This document shows, piece by piece, positions 49,091 to 59,272 of a stretch of DNA of 64,000 bases. The stretch's first letter is position 1. Every line of letters starts with the position of its first letter. A program made the translations under genes and the position numbers. Source of the stretch: Epiperipatus broadwayi (Eukaryota; Onychophora; Udeonychophora; Euonychophora; Peripatidae); the NCBI GenBank assembly GCA_028023455.1, contig JAQFVV010012400.1, positions 11,039,748-11,103,747 on the forward strand, read 5' to 3'. The notes under the pieces are model-generated. The model did no database searches and was not told the origin of the DNA. It saw nothing but the letters and a program-made list of their open reading frames with translations.

Positions 49091-49741
49091 GATGACTGGA
49101 GGGATGGTTGATAAGCTGGCTGAAAAATGCTATTAGGTTTAACAATTCTTTTATTAAGTAATTTGTAGAATTAGAAAGCTTTTTTAATTAGGAAAATTTA
49201 TATAAATTTTTTAAATAATCATAAATACATATACACACTTCAACTAATTTGTCTAGTTCTCTTCGAAATTATTTATTTTGAAAGCACCTTTATATATATA
49301 TTTAAAAAGTATAAATCTACTTGTACTTTTTCTAATTTTGGATCTGCGTCATCATATATTTAATTTTTTATTTTTCCATGTTTAATATTTATTTAAATTT
49401 TCATTTTTTTTTCCCCCAATCAGTTTTTTATATATTTTAACTTTTCTTTTCGGCTTTTCATTTCTTTTTTCTTTTTTGCCCTGTGCAGTTTAGCACATGG
49501 AGAGAGAGACGCATTCAAGAACTAACGCTTCCTAAATTGATTCTTAACAAGGAAATAAAATATCACAATTTAGTCAAATCAATAAAACTGTTGTGTTTAA
49601 TCTGGCATTTGGGGGTTCAAATATCATATTGTATTCTGAATAAAATAATAAATTTAATTTTTAAAATGTTTATTTTCATCATATATTGCCATTTCATTTG
49701 TTTGTTGTTGTTTTTGTAATATTCTTTCTTTAAAAAAAAAA

Positions 49742-49880
49742 GTCCTCCGTGGATTAATGTATTAGTAGAGTATTAGACTATACAATTCAAGTTCCATGAA
49801 TTGTGGCTCATCTCCGTCACTTCCAACACTCAAATTTCTTATGAACTCCTAAGCATTAAAGTCACTCAATTATTTTGCCT
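49742..49880 (+). mobile_element. SINE-B copy (first of two)
   Basis: GTATTAGTAGAGTATTAGAC, AATTCAAGTTCCATGAATTG, ATCTCCGTCACTTCC, CTCAAATTTCTTATGAACTC and AGCATTAAAGTCACTCAATT. The head resembles the D and anticodon arms of a tRNA. A second copy follows head to tail. Confidence 0.6.
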
Positions 49881-50030
49881 AGCATGGTTTGGTACAGTTG
49901 TTAAATATTAGACTTTGGAACTCAAGATACATAGGTCATTATCCAACTGTGTCATTTCCCATGCTCTATCTTAAATTTTGGAGTCCCAAGCAATAAACCA
50001 TTTCATTATTCTTTGTTGTTGCTGTTGTTG
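49881..50030 (+). mobile_element. SINE-B copy (second of two)
   Basis: ATGGTTTGGTACAGTTGTTA, ATATTAGACTTTGGAACTC (GACTTTG as in a tRNA-Gln anticodon arm), then CATTTCCCATGCTC and AGCAATAAACCATTTCATT, ending in a GTTGTTGCTG trinucleotide tract. Confidence 0.6.
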
Positions 50031-50369
50031 TTGTATTAAACCACTAAATATCACATGATTTTTAATTTATTTTTTCCCATTTTTTTTATGTTATATATAT
50101 TTTATTTTATCTATTTTTTTTTTTACATTAATATTTATTTATATACATGCATGCATGCATAGATATATATTATACATATAAAATATAATGTATACACATA
50201 CATGTTTGTTGGCATTGAAGTTGTTAACCACTTAAATTCCTAAATAGATATCTAAGCTATTCTTAATCATTAAAATCAGTCAACACTTAGACAATCTCAA
50301 TGTCAATAATAATCAACTTATAAACCTAATTATATAAATAATAATCAACTTGATTACAGAGACTAAAAT

Positions 50370-50442
50370 TATTGGTACAAAGAAAATAGCTGCCTTCCAA
50401 GCAGCTGAGCCCGGGTTCGCTTCCCGGCCAATGCTTTGACAT
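50370..50442 (+). mobile_element. SINE-A: tRNA-Gly(UCC)-like element, 5' degraded
   Basis: ATAGCTGCCTTCCAAGCAGC is the tRNA-Gly(UCC) anticodon arm. CCCGGGTTCGCTTCCCGG forms a perfect 5-bp T stem, followed by CCAATGCTTTGACATATA. The T loop has TTCGCTT where tRNA has TTCGATT. The D arm is not recognisable. The element sits between two copies of an AATCAGTCAACACTT block (50274 and 50593). Confidence 0.75.
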
Positions 50443-50899
50443 ATATATATAAAAGTTTCAATAAACCTCCTTAAACAGGTAAATATAACCCATTCTGAAT
50501 GCAGACTAATAGATAGTCAATTATAACCCAATGTATTACTTAAATAATAAGTGTAATAATGATCAAGGCAAAATGAGTTTATAAGAAATCATTAAAATCA
50601 GTCAACACTTCCCAATATCAATAACAACCAACAATCTCATTCTGTTGTCAAGGCAACCTATTAACAATATACAATAAGCAAATGATTTTATTGTTCAGAA
50701 GTTAGCAAGAAGATCAGGTGCCAGAATCTGACTCTACTACTACATTAAAGGGTGAAACCTTGAAATTGGCCAGCTTGGTGAGTATGTCTTCTCATTCAAT
50801 GTTTTATGTAAGACTGTTAAAAAAGCATTTGCGTTGCAATGAACCTTTAAAAAAAAACGGATGTTATCTTTTTATATAGAATAATCAGACTAGACTTTG

Positions 50900-50909
50900 G
50901 CGCATGCGC
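50900..50909. promoter_or_regulatory. NRF1-like palindrome
   Basis: GCGCATGCGC, the core of the vertebrate NRF1 consensus, stands out in AT-rich surroundings. No transcript start or coding frame is evident nearby, so a regulatory role is only a suggestion. Confidence 0.25.
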
Positions 50910-51557
50910 TGTGGGTGCATGAAGATAAATTTAGGGTTGTTTTTTTTTTATTTTTATGGGCAACCACATAAATAATTTTGTGTTTAAAAATGAATATATA
51001 TTTTAACTGGATCAATAATTTATTCATTATATGTATAAATAATGAAAAAACAATTTATTGATTTTTAAAAAAGATTATTTAACAAATAAACTTTTTTTTT
51101 AATTACATACTTTAAAAAAAAAAAATCTATTATTAGTTTTATCGTTACGTCATCAACTTGAGGATGAGTTCATTAAATTTAATTTAAAACTTATTTTTGC
51201 TATAATCAAAAAATCGTTATCTGCACAATTTTACTGTGGTGTTAAAATGATAGCTTAAGATCCCTGGATTGAAGTTCATCCTGTAATTTCCAGTAGCCAA
51301 ATATATAATCTCCAAAACAATCATTCTATTTTTTAAAATATATATAAAAGTTTATCTTTTCACACAAAGTGTGATAGAATTGTAATTAATAAAAATAATT
51401 AAATAAATAAAATAATAAAGAATTATATCTGAAATACAGGCTTATTATATACTTGTATCAATATATGTAATATATAGGGTATATGAGCACAGACTTTCAC
51501 ACGATCCACCACTTTCCACTCTGATACAGTTGAACACATATATGTCGAAAAAATAAA

Positions 51558-51616
51558 TAATCACTAATAAACGTATTTCATGCTAAACCAGAAATCATCA
51601 GTTGGTCCAGATTATC
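51558..51616 (-). ncRNA. Hammerhead ribozyme motif, core intact, stem II damaged
   Basis: CTGATGA at 51601-51595 and GAAA at 51579-51576 are intact. Stem I ACCAA pairs with TTAGT at four of five positions. Stem II has one T-C mismatch where relatives have G-C, and stem III keeps only its first pair. Likely weak or inactive. Confidence 0.55.
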
Positions 51617-51771
51617 ATCTCTACCCATATATGCAATGAGTGCTCAGATTTTCAATTGGATGGACGGTTGAAGAGTTGGAATGTAAAGTAGATTGAAGCC
51701 TGTCCGTTAAAGTATAAAGATTGGCTATCTTAATATATATTTGAATACTTATGGCATATATGTATAGAGAT

Positions 51772-51831
51772 GATAATCTGGACCAATTGATGATAGCTGG
51801 TTTAGCATGAAATACGTATATTGGTGATTAT
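51772..51831 (+). ncRNA. Hammerhead ribozyme motif with one core change (pLTR-A)
   Basis: Stem I (GATAATC..ACCAA with TTGGTGATTAT), GAAA and palindromic stem III ATACGTAT are preserved, with cleavage triplet ATA. C3 is T (TTGATGA), which should prevent cleavage. Confidence 0.6.
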
Positions 51832-52269
51832 TTATCTTTTCGACATATATGTGTTCAAGTGTATCAGTATTATGAGATAGAGGAGAGTGGTGGGTCATGG
51901 AAAAGAATTATATAAAAAAAAAATAGGGTTAGGATTTCTCTAGAAATAATGTATATATGAAGTTGAAATGTCACATGTGCGATATGAATTGTTTGTCAAA
52001 GTGTGTGTTTCTAATAATATCTATGGTCTGAGAGGTTAGTCTCACTTCTGGGCTGATGGATGGTTGTGACTGGGTTACAAGCATGGTATAACTCATTGGA
52101 ATCTTCAGTTACTTCCTGTCCAGTTGCATATAGTCTGAATTATTTACTTATAATTTAAGATTTTTCTATGTTTGCCTTTTAAAAAAATATGTTTGTAAAT
52201 TATTATTTTAATATCTGTATTTTAATGTTCATAGATTAAACTCCATTGTGTTTTGATTAATGAATTATG

Positions 52270-52395
52270 TGTCTCGGATACAAGGTATAGTGACCAAAAC
52301 TAGAGCTCAAGGTTCAACTGTCATTTCTAGTGCTAAAACTTTACTTAAACTTTGAGCAATAGACTATTCAATTATTTTTAATACTGATTGTTATT
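52270..52395 (+). mobile_element. SINE-B copy
   Basis: CGGATACAAGGTATAGTGAC, GAGCTCAAGGTTCAACTGTC, AAACTTTACTTAAACTTTGA, GCAATAGACTATTCAATTAT. Followed directly by a SINE-A copy on the other strand. Confidence 0.55.
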
Positions 52396-52401
52396 TTATA
52401 C

Positions 52402-52483
52402 GTCAAAGCGTCGGTCGGGAAACGAACCACGGGACAACTGCTTGTGAGGAGCTGTGCTAACCACTCGGCCACCAACGCTTGAC
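52402..52483 (-). mobile_element. SINE-A: full-length tRNA-Gly-like element, 82 bp
   Basis: Minus strand: GTCAAGCGTTGGTGGCCGAG, TGGTTAGCACAGCT, CCTCACAAGCAG, TGTCCCGTGGTTCGTTTCCC, GACCGACGCTTTGAC. The 7-bp tRNA acceptor stem is extended outward by GTCAA/TTGAC, making a longer terminal inverted repeat. The A box is intact. The B box differs from GGTTCRANNCC at one position. Confidence 0.78.
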
Positions 52484-53121
52484 TAAGATTTAAAAATATT
52501 GCAGACAAGAATTGATGAGCAGATTGACCTTAAATATTGATTTAATTTTTAATCTAATTATTAAAAAAAAAGTAAAGAGCGTGATTTAACCATACATTTA
52601 ACTGATGATTTCAAATGAAATAGATTTTTTTTTTTTTAGGCCAGATGCCATAAAAATAAAAATATGATCGAAATATGAAATAATTATACCCTATGGTTGG
52701 AGGGTGGGGGGAGGGCATGTTACTTAAGCAATCACTAAACTTACAGTCTGCGTTATTATTTAAAATTGTAACAAGAAAATGAGTAATTAGTTGTAAAAGC
52801 AAACAAAACATTATAAATAATATATAATATAGATTTACTTAATTATTCACACTTAAATGAGAAATCAAAATTATAAATAATTTAAAGACGAAATATTTAG
52901 AAAAAAGGTTTAGATATAATTACAATAATTAAATAAATTTATAATTTACGTTGTAGATTTGTTTATTTATATTATTGTTTACTTAGAATCAAATCTTTCG
53001 TTTTAAAATAGAATATTTAATTTAAGTAGAGTGGTTTTAAATAATAGATAAAATCAATATTGCTCGGCTTAATTTTTTGTATGAGTATTTCCTTAGGAAG
53101 TCTTGCAACACTGGAGTATAT

Positions 53122-53199
53122 GTCAAGCGTTGGTGGCCTAGCGGGCATAGGCCTTCCAAGCAGCAGGCCCGGGTTCGCTTCCCGGTCAACGCATTTGAC
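53122..53199 (+). mobile_element. SINE-A: full-length tRNA-Gly-like element
   Basis: GTCAAGCGTTGGTGGCCTAG, CGGGCATAGGCCTTCCAAGC, AGCAGGCCCGGGTTCGCTTC, CCGGTCAACGCATTTGAC. The anticodon loop CTTCCAA reads UCC. It has the same extended acceptor ends as the 52.4-kb copy and no RNA polymerase III T-run directly after. The open frame at 53060-53281 only passes through it. Confidence 0.78.
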
Positions 53200-53281
53200 A
53201 TATAAAAAAAAACTGGAGCATATTGAGCATAGAAAGTTTATTCAATTGACCCAAATTAAATTAAAAACTTTTAGCTTTTAG

Positions 53282-53560
53282 TGGTATTTATATATTGAAT
53301 TATTTCCATAATCTAATATTGAGTATTGAATGTATTTAGAAAAATTTAAGTTTATATAAAAATTTTAATTACATTCAACTGTTTTAGTAATAGCACCCAT
53401 GTTAGTATATGCATAACGTTTCAACAGGTATTATTCCCTTCTCTTCATTGGGTGTTGCTGGTCTGATCAATAACAGTACTAGCATGGGAATCAAACCTGG
53501 ACTCATAGATGCTTGAATATTGAATTTTAAAGTAATGCTGTAATCAACAGCCATTCTGCC
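53282..53560 (-). mobile_element. SINE-C copy (left of a head-to-head pair)
   Basis: Minus strand: GGCAGAATGGCTGTTGATTA, B box AGGTTTGATTCCC, CATGCTAGTACTG, GACCAGCAACACCCAATGAA, TAATACCTGTTGAAACG, and the ATTGAATGTA-type tail reversed at 53300-53340. The tRNA head touches the next copy. Confidence 0.68.
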
Positions 53561-53825
53561 AAAGGCTCAGTTGGTTAGAGAATTACCTTAAAATTTAAAT
53601 TCAAAAATTAAACGATCTAGGTTTGTTTCCCATGCTAGTACTGACATTGGTCAAGTCAGCAATAAGAGAGGAGAATAATATTACCATTTGAAATGTCATG
53701 TTATATACTAACTTATATGTTATTACTAACAGTTAAACATAATTTAAGAATCAAATAAAATTTAAAATTTTTCTAAAGACATTCAATACTTAATATTAGA
53801 TGATGAAAATGGTCAGTTATATAAA
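53561..53825 (+). mobile_element. SINE-C copy (right of a head-to-head pair)
   Basis: GGCTCAGTTGGTTAGAGAAT, TAGGTTTGTTTCCCATGC, GTCAAGTCAGCAATAAGAGA, GGAGAATAATATTACC, then CATTCAATACTTAATATTAG and ATGATGAAAATGGTC. It shares CTGCCAAAGGC at the junction with the left copy. Confidence 0.68.
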
Positions 53826-54879
53826 TACAAGTGAAATACCATCATCATAAACTTTCAGGAAAACATTTTAGCTTTTGAATTTAACACTCAACCATTGAGT
53901 AAAATAATGCAGAACATTTAACAATTATAAGATAGTATTATAAAAGTTATATATATTTAATTACATTATTTTTAGTAAATGACATTAATAAATTTCTTAT
54001 ACCATTTATAAAGAATATAAATTGCAAATAAAATTGGTTTGATGATATATTGTTGGACTAGAATATTTCACTAAAATGTTATGAATGTAACCAATAACAA
54101 CATATGAGATATCCTTTAGAGCTTCAAGAACTGTTATAAGAGCTATCAGACAAAGCAAAAAAAGTAGTACTAAAGATCAATGCTGAAAAAGTAATTTCAA
54201 GTGCATTTACCTTTACTATATTCAAGAGTCATCACTATAAATTTAAATAATCATTGGACACCAGAAAATGTAGAAACAGGTAAGTCCAGAAAGGATTTTT
54301 ATAGCATTACATCATCTGGTATTGACTATTAAAGCTTATAGAAGATTATTCTAGAGTTGGATGAAGGTAATTACATGTGGAAGTATATCTGATGTTGCTG
54401 TTGGCATTAAAGTAATGTTGAATAACTTTTCAAGAAATGAGAAAACAAAGATTAGTATAACTATAAATAGCTTTAGTATTTTATTATTAATACAGATAAA
54501 AATCATAGCAAAATTATATATAAAATTAACTATAGATGGAATGCTTTTGATAAAAATAAGTTTGATATTAAAAGGAAAATACACCTATGTACTTAAAGTA
54601 GAAGATTTTCAATGATGATGTTGATTTGAAATTTGGTCACCTAATAAAAAACAATTCAGAGATTTCAGACTAAACAGAATAGTATGGAGAGATGTATGTT
54701 GAGAGTAAAAAGAATATATAAAACATAACACACATGATAATAGATGAATAGATAAAGTCTTAAACTAGATCCCTAGAGATTTTAACAGATTATAAAGAAA
54801 CTATATAGACGAATAAATAAAGTAAGGAAATTTGTTGGAGCAATGTAGAGAAAAACCAATGATGGAAGCATTCATCATT
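53826..54879. other. Spacer with an unexplained open frame
   Basis: A plus-strand frame of 84 codons (54361-54615) and its mirror are open for the same stretch. The translation is rich in I, K and L, with no motif. No flanking frame continues it. Not called as a gene. Confidence 0.35.
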
Positions 54880-55140
54880 GGGTTTTTAATGAAATAGGTG
54901 GTTGAATAGTTGGAAGGGTGAGAAAATTGAAGCCTGTCTATTAAAGTTTGAGTAATTGTTATCTTAATATAAACAGAGCATTGTTTGTATGTATGTGTAA
55001 GACATTGTGATATGTCCCTACTGATGGGTTCTGATTCTGCGTAAAATATATATATATATATATATTGGGAGTTTATCTTTTTCTCATGTGTATGGTCATG
55101 TGTATCAGTACTTGAAATGGAGTGGAGGACAAAATCCCTC
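54880..55140 (+). mobile_element. pLTR-A copy with (AT)n-expanded hammerhead
   Basis: Contains TGAAGCCTGTCTATTAAAGT, TTATCTTAATATAAACAGAG, then CTGATGGGTTCTGATTCTGC (degraded core and stem II), a 20-bp (AT)n at 55046-55065, then TTGGGAGTTTATCTTTTTC. The AT run occupies the stem III position. Confidence 0.62.
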
Positions 55141-55804
55141 TACTAACCTAAAGATTTTTCTATGCATTTGTATCATTAAATATGATAAAAAATACTTTTA
55201 TTAATTCGAACACAAGCAGTGTTTTTACTCTGATACCAAAGTTATTATATTAAACAGCAAGATTAAACTAGTCATTCAGGTTTATATTAGTTTTTTTTTA
55301 TAAATTATGATATGCTGTTTTTAAGGGAAGATATCTGAGTTATTTATAAATAATTTGCTGTTTATTTACACCTCAAGTTCAATGTAGCTTTAGTCTATCA
55401 TAATGCTGAAATGATAGTAATAAGAATCTTTTTCTTATTAGTCATCAGTGGTCTGATAATTTATGAAAATATCGTATGTGTTTAATAAAGAAAATAAATA
55501 GCCCTGTGCTAATTATAAAGTGCAGTGATAAATTAACTTAAAGCTAGTACTTTTTTGATTATCAAAGTTCACCTTGTCATTGCTACTTTTTAATTAAATA
55601 CCACGACATCTTGAAAGACTAAATATTTAAACATTTATAGAGAAGACGCATACATAGTTATAAAATTTGAAGTAACAAAATTAGCATACTTTCAATACTT
55701 AAAATCTTTTCTAATACTAAGAAAAAATAGAGTACTGGCATGGCCCTTACACTCAGCCTAATTTTTTAATTAAAGTGATCACCATTATATATAATCTGAC
55801 AAAT
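55141..55804. other. Spacer
   Basis: No element, tRNA-like box or coding frame recognised. Confidence 0.35.
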
Positions 55805-56030
55805 ATGTAGTAAAACAGGCAAAATTCTCTATATAGTAGTGCCACCTGATGCAAGCCAGGGTAATCAGTAGACATAAGAAAAATTGTGCATAAAATCCCT
55901 ATCTATTGCCTAATCATCGAATATCTCCAGACTAGTTAGTCTCTAGCTTACAACTTTCATCAGTGAGAAGCTTTGGTTCTAAGAGTACTGCATCTAGATC
56001 TTAAGATCAACCTCCAGTGCCACTTTTTAC
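55805..56030 (-). mobile_element. pLTR-C copy
   Basis: AACAGGCAAAATTCTCTATA, AGCCAGGGTAATCAGTAGAC, ATAAAATCCCTATCTATTGC, hammerhead relic, AGTACTGCATCTAGATCTTA. Confidence 0.62.
55924..55969 (-). ncRNA. Decayed hammerhead ribozyme motif (pLTR-C)
   Basis: CTGATGA at 55963-55957 is intact. GAGA replaces GAAA, and stem III has a 4-nt insertion (TAACTAGTC). Inactive by prediction. Confidence 0.55.
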
Positions 56031-56184
56031 CCATTTTGTTAATTATAAAGCTGGAAGTTCAAAATCAAAACATAATAATGTTTTGTATAGTCATATAGAT
56101 CTGAACCCAGTTTAGCAACCATACATTTTTGGCATTTTTGTTTTTTTAATAATTATAGTCATCATCATCCTATTTGCAGGATTG

Positions 56185-56335
56185 GTATTAAATCATTAAA
56201 CATCACATGATCACTATTTCCTATGATTACTCTGGTTTGCACTAGGTAGCACTACTGTATGGAGAGTTTTGTCTCTGTTTTAACAGCTTATGTAAGCCTA
56301 GGAAATGGTCGTCAGGTGATGTTTAATGGTTAAAT
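56185..56335. mobile_element. pLTR-C terminal pieces, inverted pair
   Basis: CATTAAACATCACATGATCA and the inverse GTCAGGTGATGTTTAATGG flank ACTCTGGTTTGCACTAGGTA, GCACTACTGTATGGAGAGTT and TAACAGCTTATGTAAGC. The central ribozyme part is absent. This is the pLTR material nearest to the 3' side of the PLE pseudogene, separated from it by a SINE-C. Confidence 0.55.
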
Positions 56336-56519
56336 ATGGATTAACTGAATTTTAAATTTAAATTTTGAAGCATATAACTGAAAATAAAAATACTTTATGT
56401 AACTTATATATCTTACCTCAGTTTATAATATTTTTTTAGTATACGATTATAGTAACAACAAACCATCAATCATTCCAACTTAAACAATATATTTAACATC
56501 AAAACTTTAATATAGTTTT

Positions 56520-56930
56520 AGCTGTAGTTTTATATTGGACTATTTCCATCATCTAATATGTGTGTTGAATGTCTTTAGAAAAGTTTAATTTTTAGTTAAA
56601 TATTCCAAATGCATTCAACTGTTAGTAATATCACAGCAAACAGGTTAGTATGTGCACCAACTGTTAGTAATATCACAGCAAACAAATGTTAGTAATATCA
56701 CAGCAAATAGGTTAGTATATGCACTAACTGTTAGTAATATCACAGCAAACAGGTTAGTATATACACATTGTTTTGAGAGGTATTTTTCTCCCCTCTTCTT
56801 CAGGTGTTGCTGGCCTGACCAGTGACAGTACTAGCATGGGATTCGAACCTGGGCCCTTAGAATCTTGATAATTGAATTTTAAGGTAATGCTCTAACCAAC
56901 TGAGCCATCCTGCCAAAGGCAACAGTATGT
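56520..56930 (-). mobile_element. SINE-C, longest copy, with internal tandem repeat
   Basis: Minus strand: GCCTTTGGCAGGATGGCTCA, GTTGGTTAGAGCATTACC, a perfect B box GGTTCGAATCC, CATGCTAGTACTGTCACTGG, CAGGCCAGCAACACCTGAAG, AAGAGGGGAGAAAAATACC, then a repeated segment and the GATGATGGAAATAGTCC tail. A box TGGCTCAGTTGG is intact, so this copy could still bind the polymerase III machinery. It starts 16 bp past the end of the PLE frame. Confidence 0.78.
56633..56762 (+). repeat. Tandem repeat inside SINE-C, about 4 units
   Basis: The word CTGTTAGTAATATCACAGCA occurs three times, and a shortened form once. Units of about 25-45 bp carry CAGGTTAGTATRTGCAC between them. It explains why this SINE copy is longer than its relatives. 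Confidence 0.85.
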
Positions 56931-56945
56931 AGTAATTTCATATAC

Positions 56946-59040
56946 TTATCTATGAGGTTCCTCCTGATTTCTCCACTTTTTCCTCAGAGCAAAGTTGATT
57001 AGTGGTTTCCATACATTATGTATAGTCACACTAGGTTGGCTAATGGGATTTTTTGCCATTGTCATGTGAGCAGCTTTTTAAAATTTTCTTCTTTGTACCT
57101 TTTCTTCTTTGTCCAATATTTTTGTATTTTCCCAATCGAACATATGTTCATTGGTCCATACATGGTCTGCTACCTTAGACACATCTGTTTTTTCTCTTCT
57201 AATAATCAGTTTATGTTCTTGCAAGCACTTTTGAATGGGACATCTGGTTTCACCAATATATGTTCTTCCACTTTCACATGGTATTTCATAGATGCAGTTT
57301 TTTTCTTTGCAGCATTTCAAGTTTAGGCTTTGTAGATGTTAGAATTCCTCATAGTGTGATATGGCTCTGGAAAGCTGTTCTGATGTTATACTGATTGCAG
57401 ATTTTCCTTAATTGGTCTGCTATTTTTGGAATGTATGGATATACTACAGTACCAATAATTGTCTTTTCTGTTGATGGTTCTTTTTGTTGTCTATTTAATG
57501 TTTTCTTAATAACAGCTGATGGATAACCATTTTTCTTAAGAGTTTGTTCTATATAGATCTTTTCTTTTTCCAAATCACCAGTTTCTGAACAAACTTCTTT
57601 TGCTCTCTTCCACAGTGATAGTATAACTCCATGTTTTGTGTTTCTGGTGTGATTAGATGTATAGGCTAGGTATTTTCCTGTATGTGTAGGTTTTCGGTAA
57701 ACTGTAGTTTTGATTTTGCCATGAGGCAGTCTTGTCACAAGAACATCTAAGAATGCCAATTTTTGTTCTTGTTCTGGTTCTATTGTGAATTTAATTGAAG
57801 GGGATATGTTGTTGATGTGTGTCCAGAAAGTTTGTAGCAATTCTTCACCATGCAGCCATACAAAAAATGTATCATCCACATAGCGAAGCCAAACTTTAGG
57901 TGGATAAGGAGTACTTTTTATGGCTGTGATTTCAAGTTCTTCCATGTAAATATTGCTAATCAGGGGAGACAATGGTGAGCCCATAGCCATTCCTTGATTT
58001 TGTTGGAAGAATTCTGTGTTATATTGAAAGTATGTGGTTTTTATACAGAATGTTAATAGTTCCATTATGCTATCAATAGGAAGAGCTGTTCCGGTTTATA
58101 AACTACTATCATCATTTAATCTTTTCCTTACAATAGACAATGCTTCTTCACATGGTACATTTGTGAATAAACTTTCCACATCAAAGCTTACCAATAAGTC
58201 AGTTCTTTCAATTTTCATGTTCTTGATTAATTCTACAAAGTGTCTAGAATCCCTGACAAATGATTGGGTCTTGAATGCCAAAGGACTTAGAACTTTGAGG
58301 AGAAATCTTGCCAAATTCTGGCAAGGTGAATCTCTAGAACTAACAATAGGTCATAATGGAACATAATCCTTATGTATTTTAGGTAGACCATAAAGATGAG
58401 GAATTTTGCTGAAATATGATGTTATTTTACTCTTTTCTGAATCTGTGAAGTACTTGCGATTCTTTCTGAGTAATGCTTGTAATTTTGTTTCCATACTTGG
58501 TATCGGATCTTTTGCCATTTTTCTATATTGGCCTGCTGTGAGGAGTTCTTGTATTTTGTTGTTGTAATCAGTTGTATCCATTACAACTGTTGCATTGCCT
58601 TTGTCAGCAGGAAGAATAATTATAGATTTATCTGCTTTGAGAGATTTAATTGCTTTCCTCTCCCCATAGGATATGTTTGACTGCAATTTTTGTTGCTTGT
58701 CAAGTGTTCTTTTTATTCTCCAGTGTAATTCTGCTGCTTCTTCTAAAGGCAATTTTTGAGTGACTTCCTCAGTGGCTGCCATTATATCTAATAAGGGGAT
58801 ATTAGATGGTGTTACAGCAAAGTTTAATCTTCTTTCAAAAACAGAAATTTCAGTATTTGTTAGATGTTTACAACTTAGATTTTTAACAGATGAAGCTGTT
58901 ACATTGCTTGATACATTATGATTTTTGATATGCCCATGTAGGTTAGCAAGTTTCTTCTTATGACAATTTATTTTTCCATGTAATATAGAATATGATCTTC
59001 TTACTGCTTGAAAAACTCTTATGTAGTCATCGTCAGTAAG
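56946..59040 (-). pseudogene. Penelope-like retroelement: reverse transcriptase plus GIY-YIG endonuclease
   Basis: A single minus-strand coding line of about 698 codons. N-terminal region 59040-58630 (segments HLTNTEISVFERRL and NFAVTPSNIPLLD); RT1 IILPADKGNATVVMD near 58580-58625; PLE signature LYGLPKIHK near 58365-58392; catalytic Asp in SFDVESLFTNVP (D codon 58180-58182); GMAMGSPLSPL near 57960-57995; catalytic YVDD at 57871-57882; FLDVLVTRL; YRKPTHTGKYLAYTSNHT; then a GIY-YIG domain (CIYEIPC, TYIGET at 57246-57263, EHK); C-terminal PISQPSV and WKPLI. In-frame stops: TGA 58351-58353, TAA 58096-58098, TGA 57349-57351 and TAA 57078-57080, plus one frameshift between 57321 and 57348. No Met upstream of 58782 is needed for homology: the frame is open and PLE-like back to a TAA at 59041-59043. 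Defective, but comparatively young. Confidence 0.9.
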
Positions 59041-59079
59041 TTAGTTTATCTCTGAAAATGTAATTCAAAAAATATATAT

Positions 59080-59226
59080 GCAAAAGTATTTAGAGAAAAG
59101 ATATAAATATCACAAGTCCCCCTTACAATCTGTATTATGAGGATAACTATTAAGTAGTTGAAAGCATGCTAAAGCATACCATTCTAATTGAAGGTTAAAT
59201 TAAAGCTTTTTTCTAAATACTTTTGT
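59080..59226. mobile_element. Small inverted-repeat element upstream of the PLE
   Basis: CAAAAGTATTTAGAGAAAAG at the left is matched by the inverse of CTTTTTTCTAAATACTTTTG at the right, with TA-rich flanks and a 100-bp unique interior. It lies about 40 bp upstream of the first open codon of the PLE and may have replaced its 5' end. Confidence 0.55.
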
Positions 59227-59246
59227 GTATATATATATATATATGT
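59227..59246. repeat. (TA)n microsatellite
   Basis: Short pure dinucleotide run between two inverted-repeat elements. Confidence 0.85.
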
Positions 59247-59272
59247 TAAAACGAAGATTTGCACGGGTTAAA

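Larger units (their letters stand above)
51480..51900. mobile_element. pLTR-A, inverted pair with two opposing hammerheads
   Basis: A minus-sense arm (51480-51640: ACAGACTTTCAC, CCACCACTTTCCACTC, hammerhead, CAATGAGTGCTCAG) meets a plus-sense unit (51643-51900: TTTTCAATTGGATGGACGGT, AAGCCTGTCCGTTAAAGTAT, hammerhead, GGAGAGTGGTGGGTCATGG). The plus unit closely matches the 25-kb copy. Confidence 0.75.

Noticed and set aside
52402-53199. Functional tRNA-Gly genes
   Set aside because: The T-loop substitution, the altered D arm and the shared extended ends mark them as dispersed tRNA-like elements. No clean RNA polymerase III terminator follows.
54351-54615. Mirror-image open frames on both strands
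   Set aside because: Openness on both strands over the same 230 bp is a base-composition effect, and neither translation has a motif.
57018-57326. 102-codon plus-strand frame
   Set aside because: It is antisense to the GIY-YIG part of the PLE, which has clear motifs on the minus strand. The same applies to 58034-58366.
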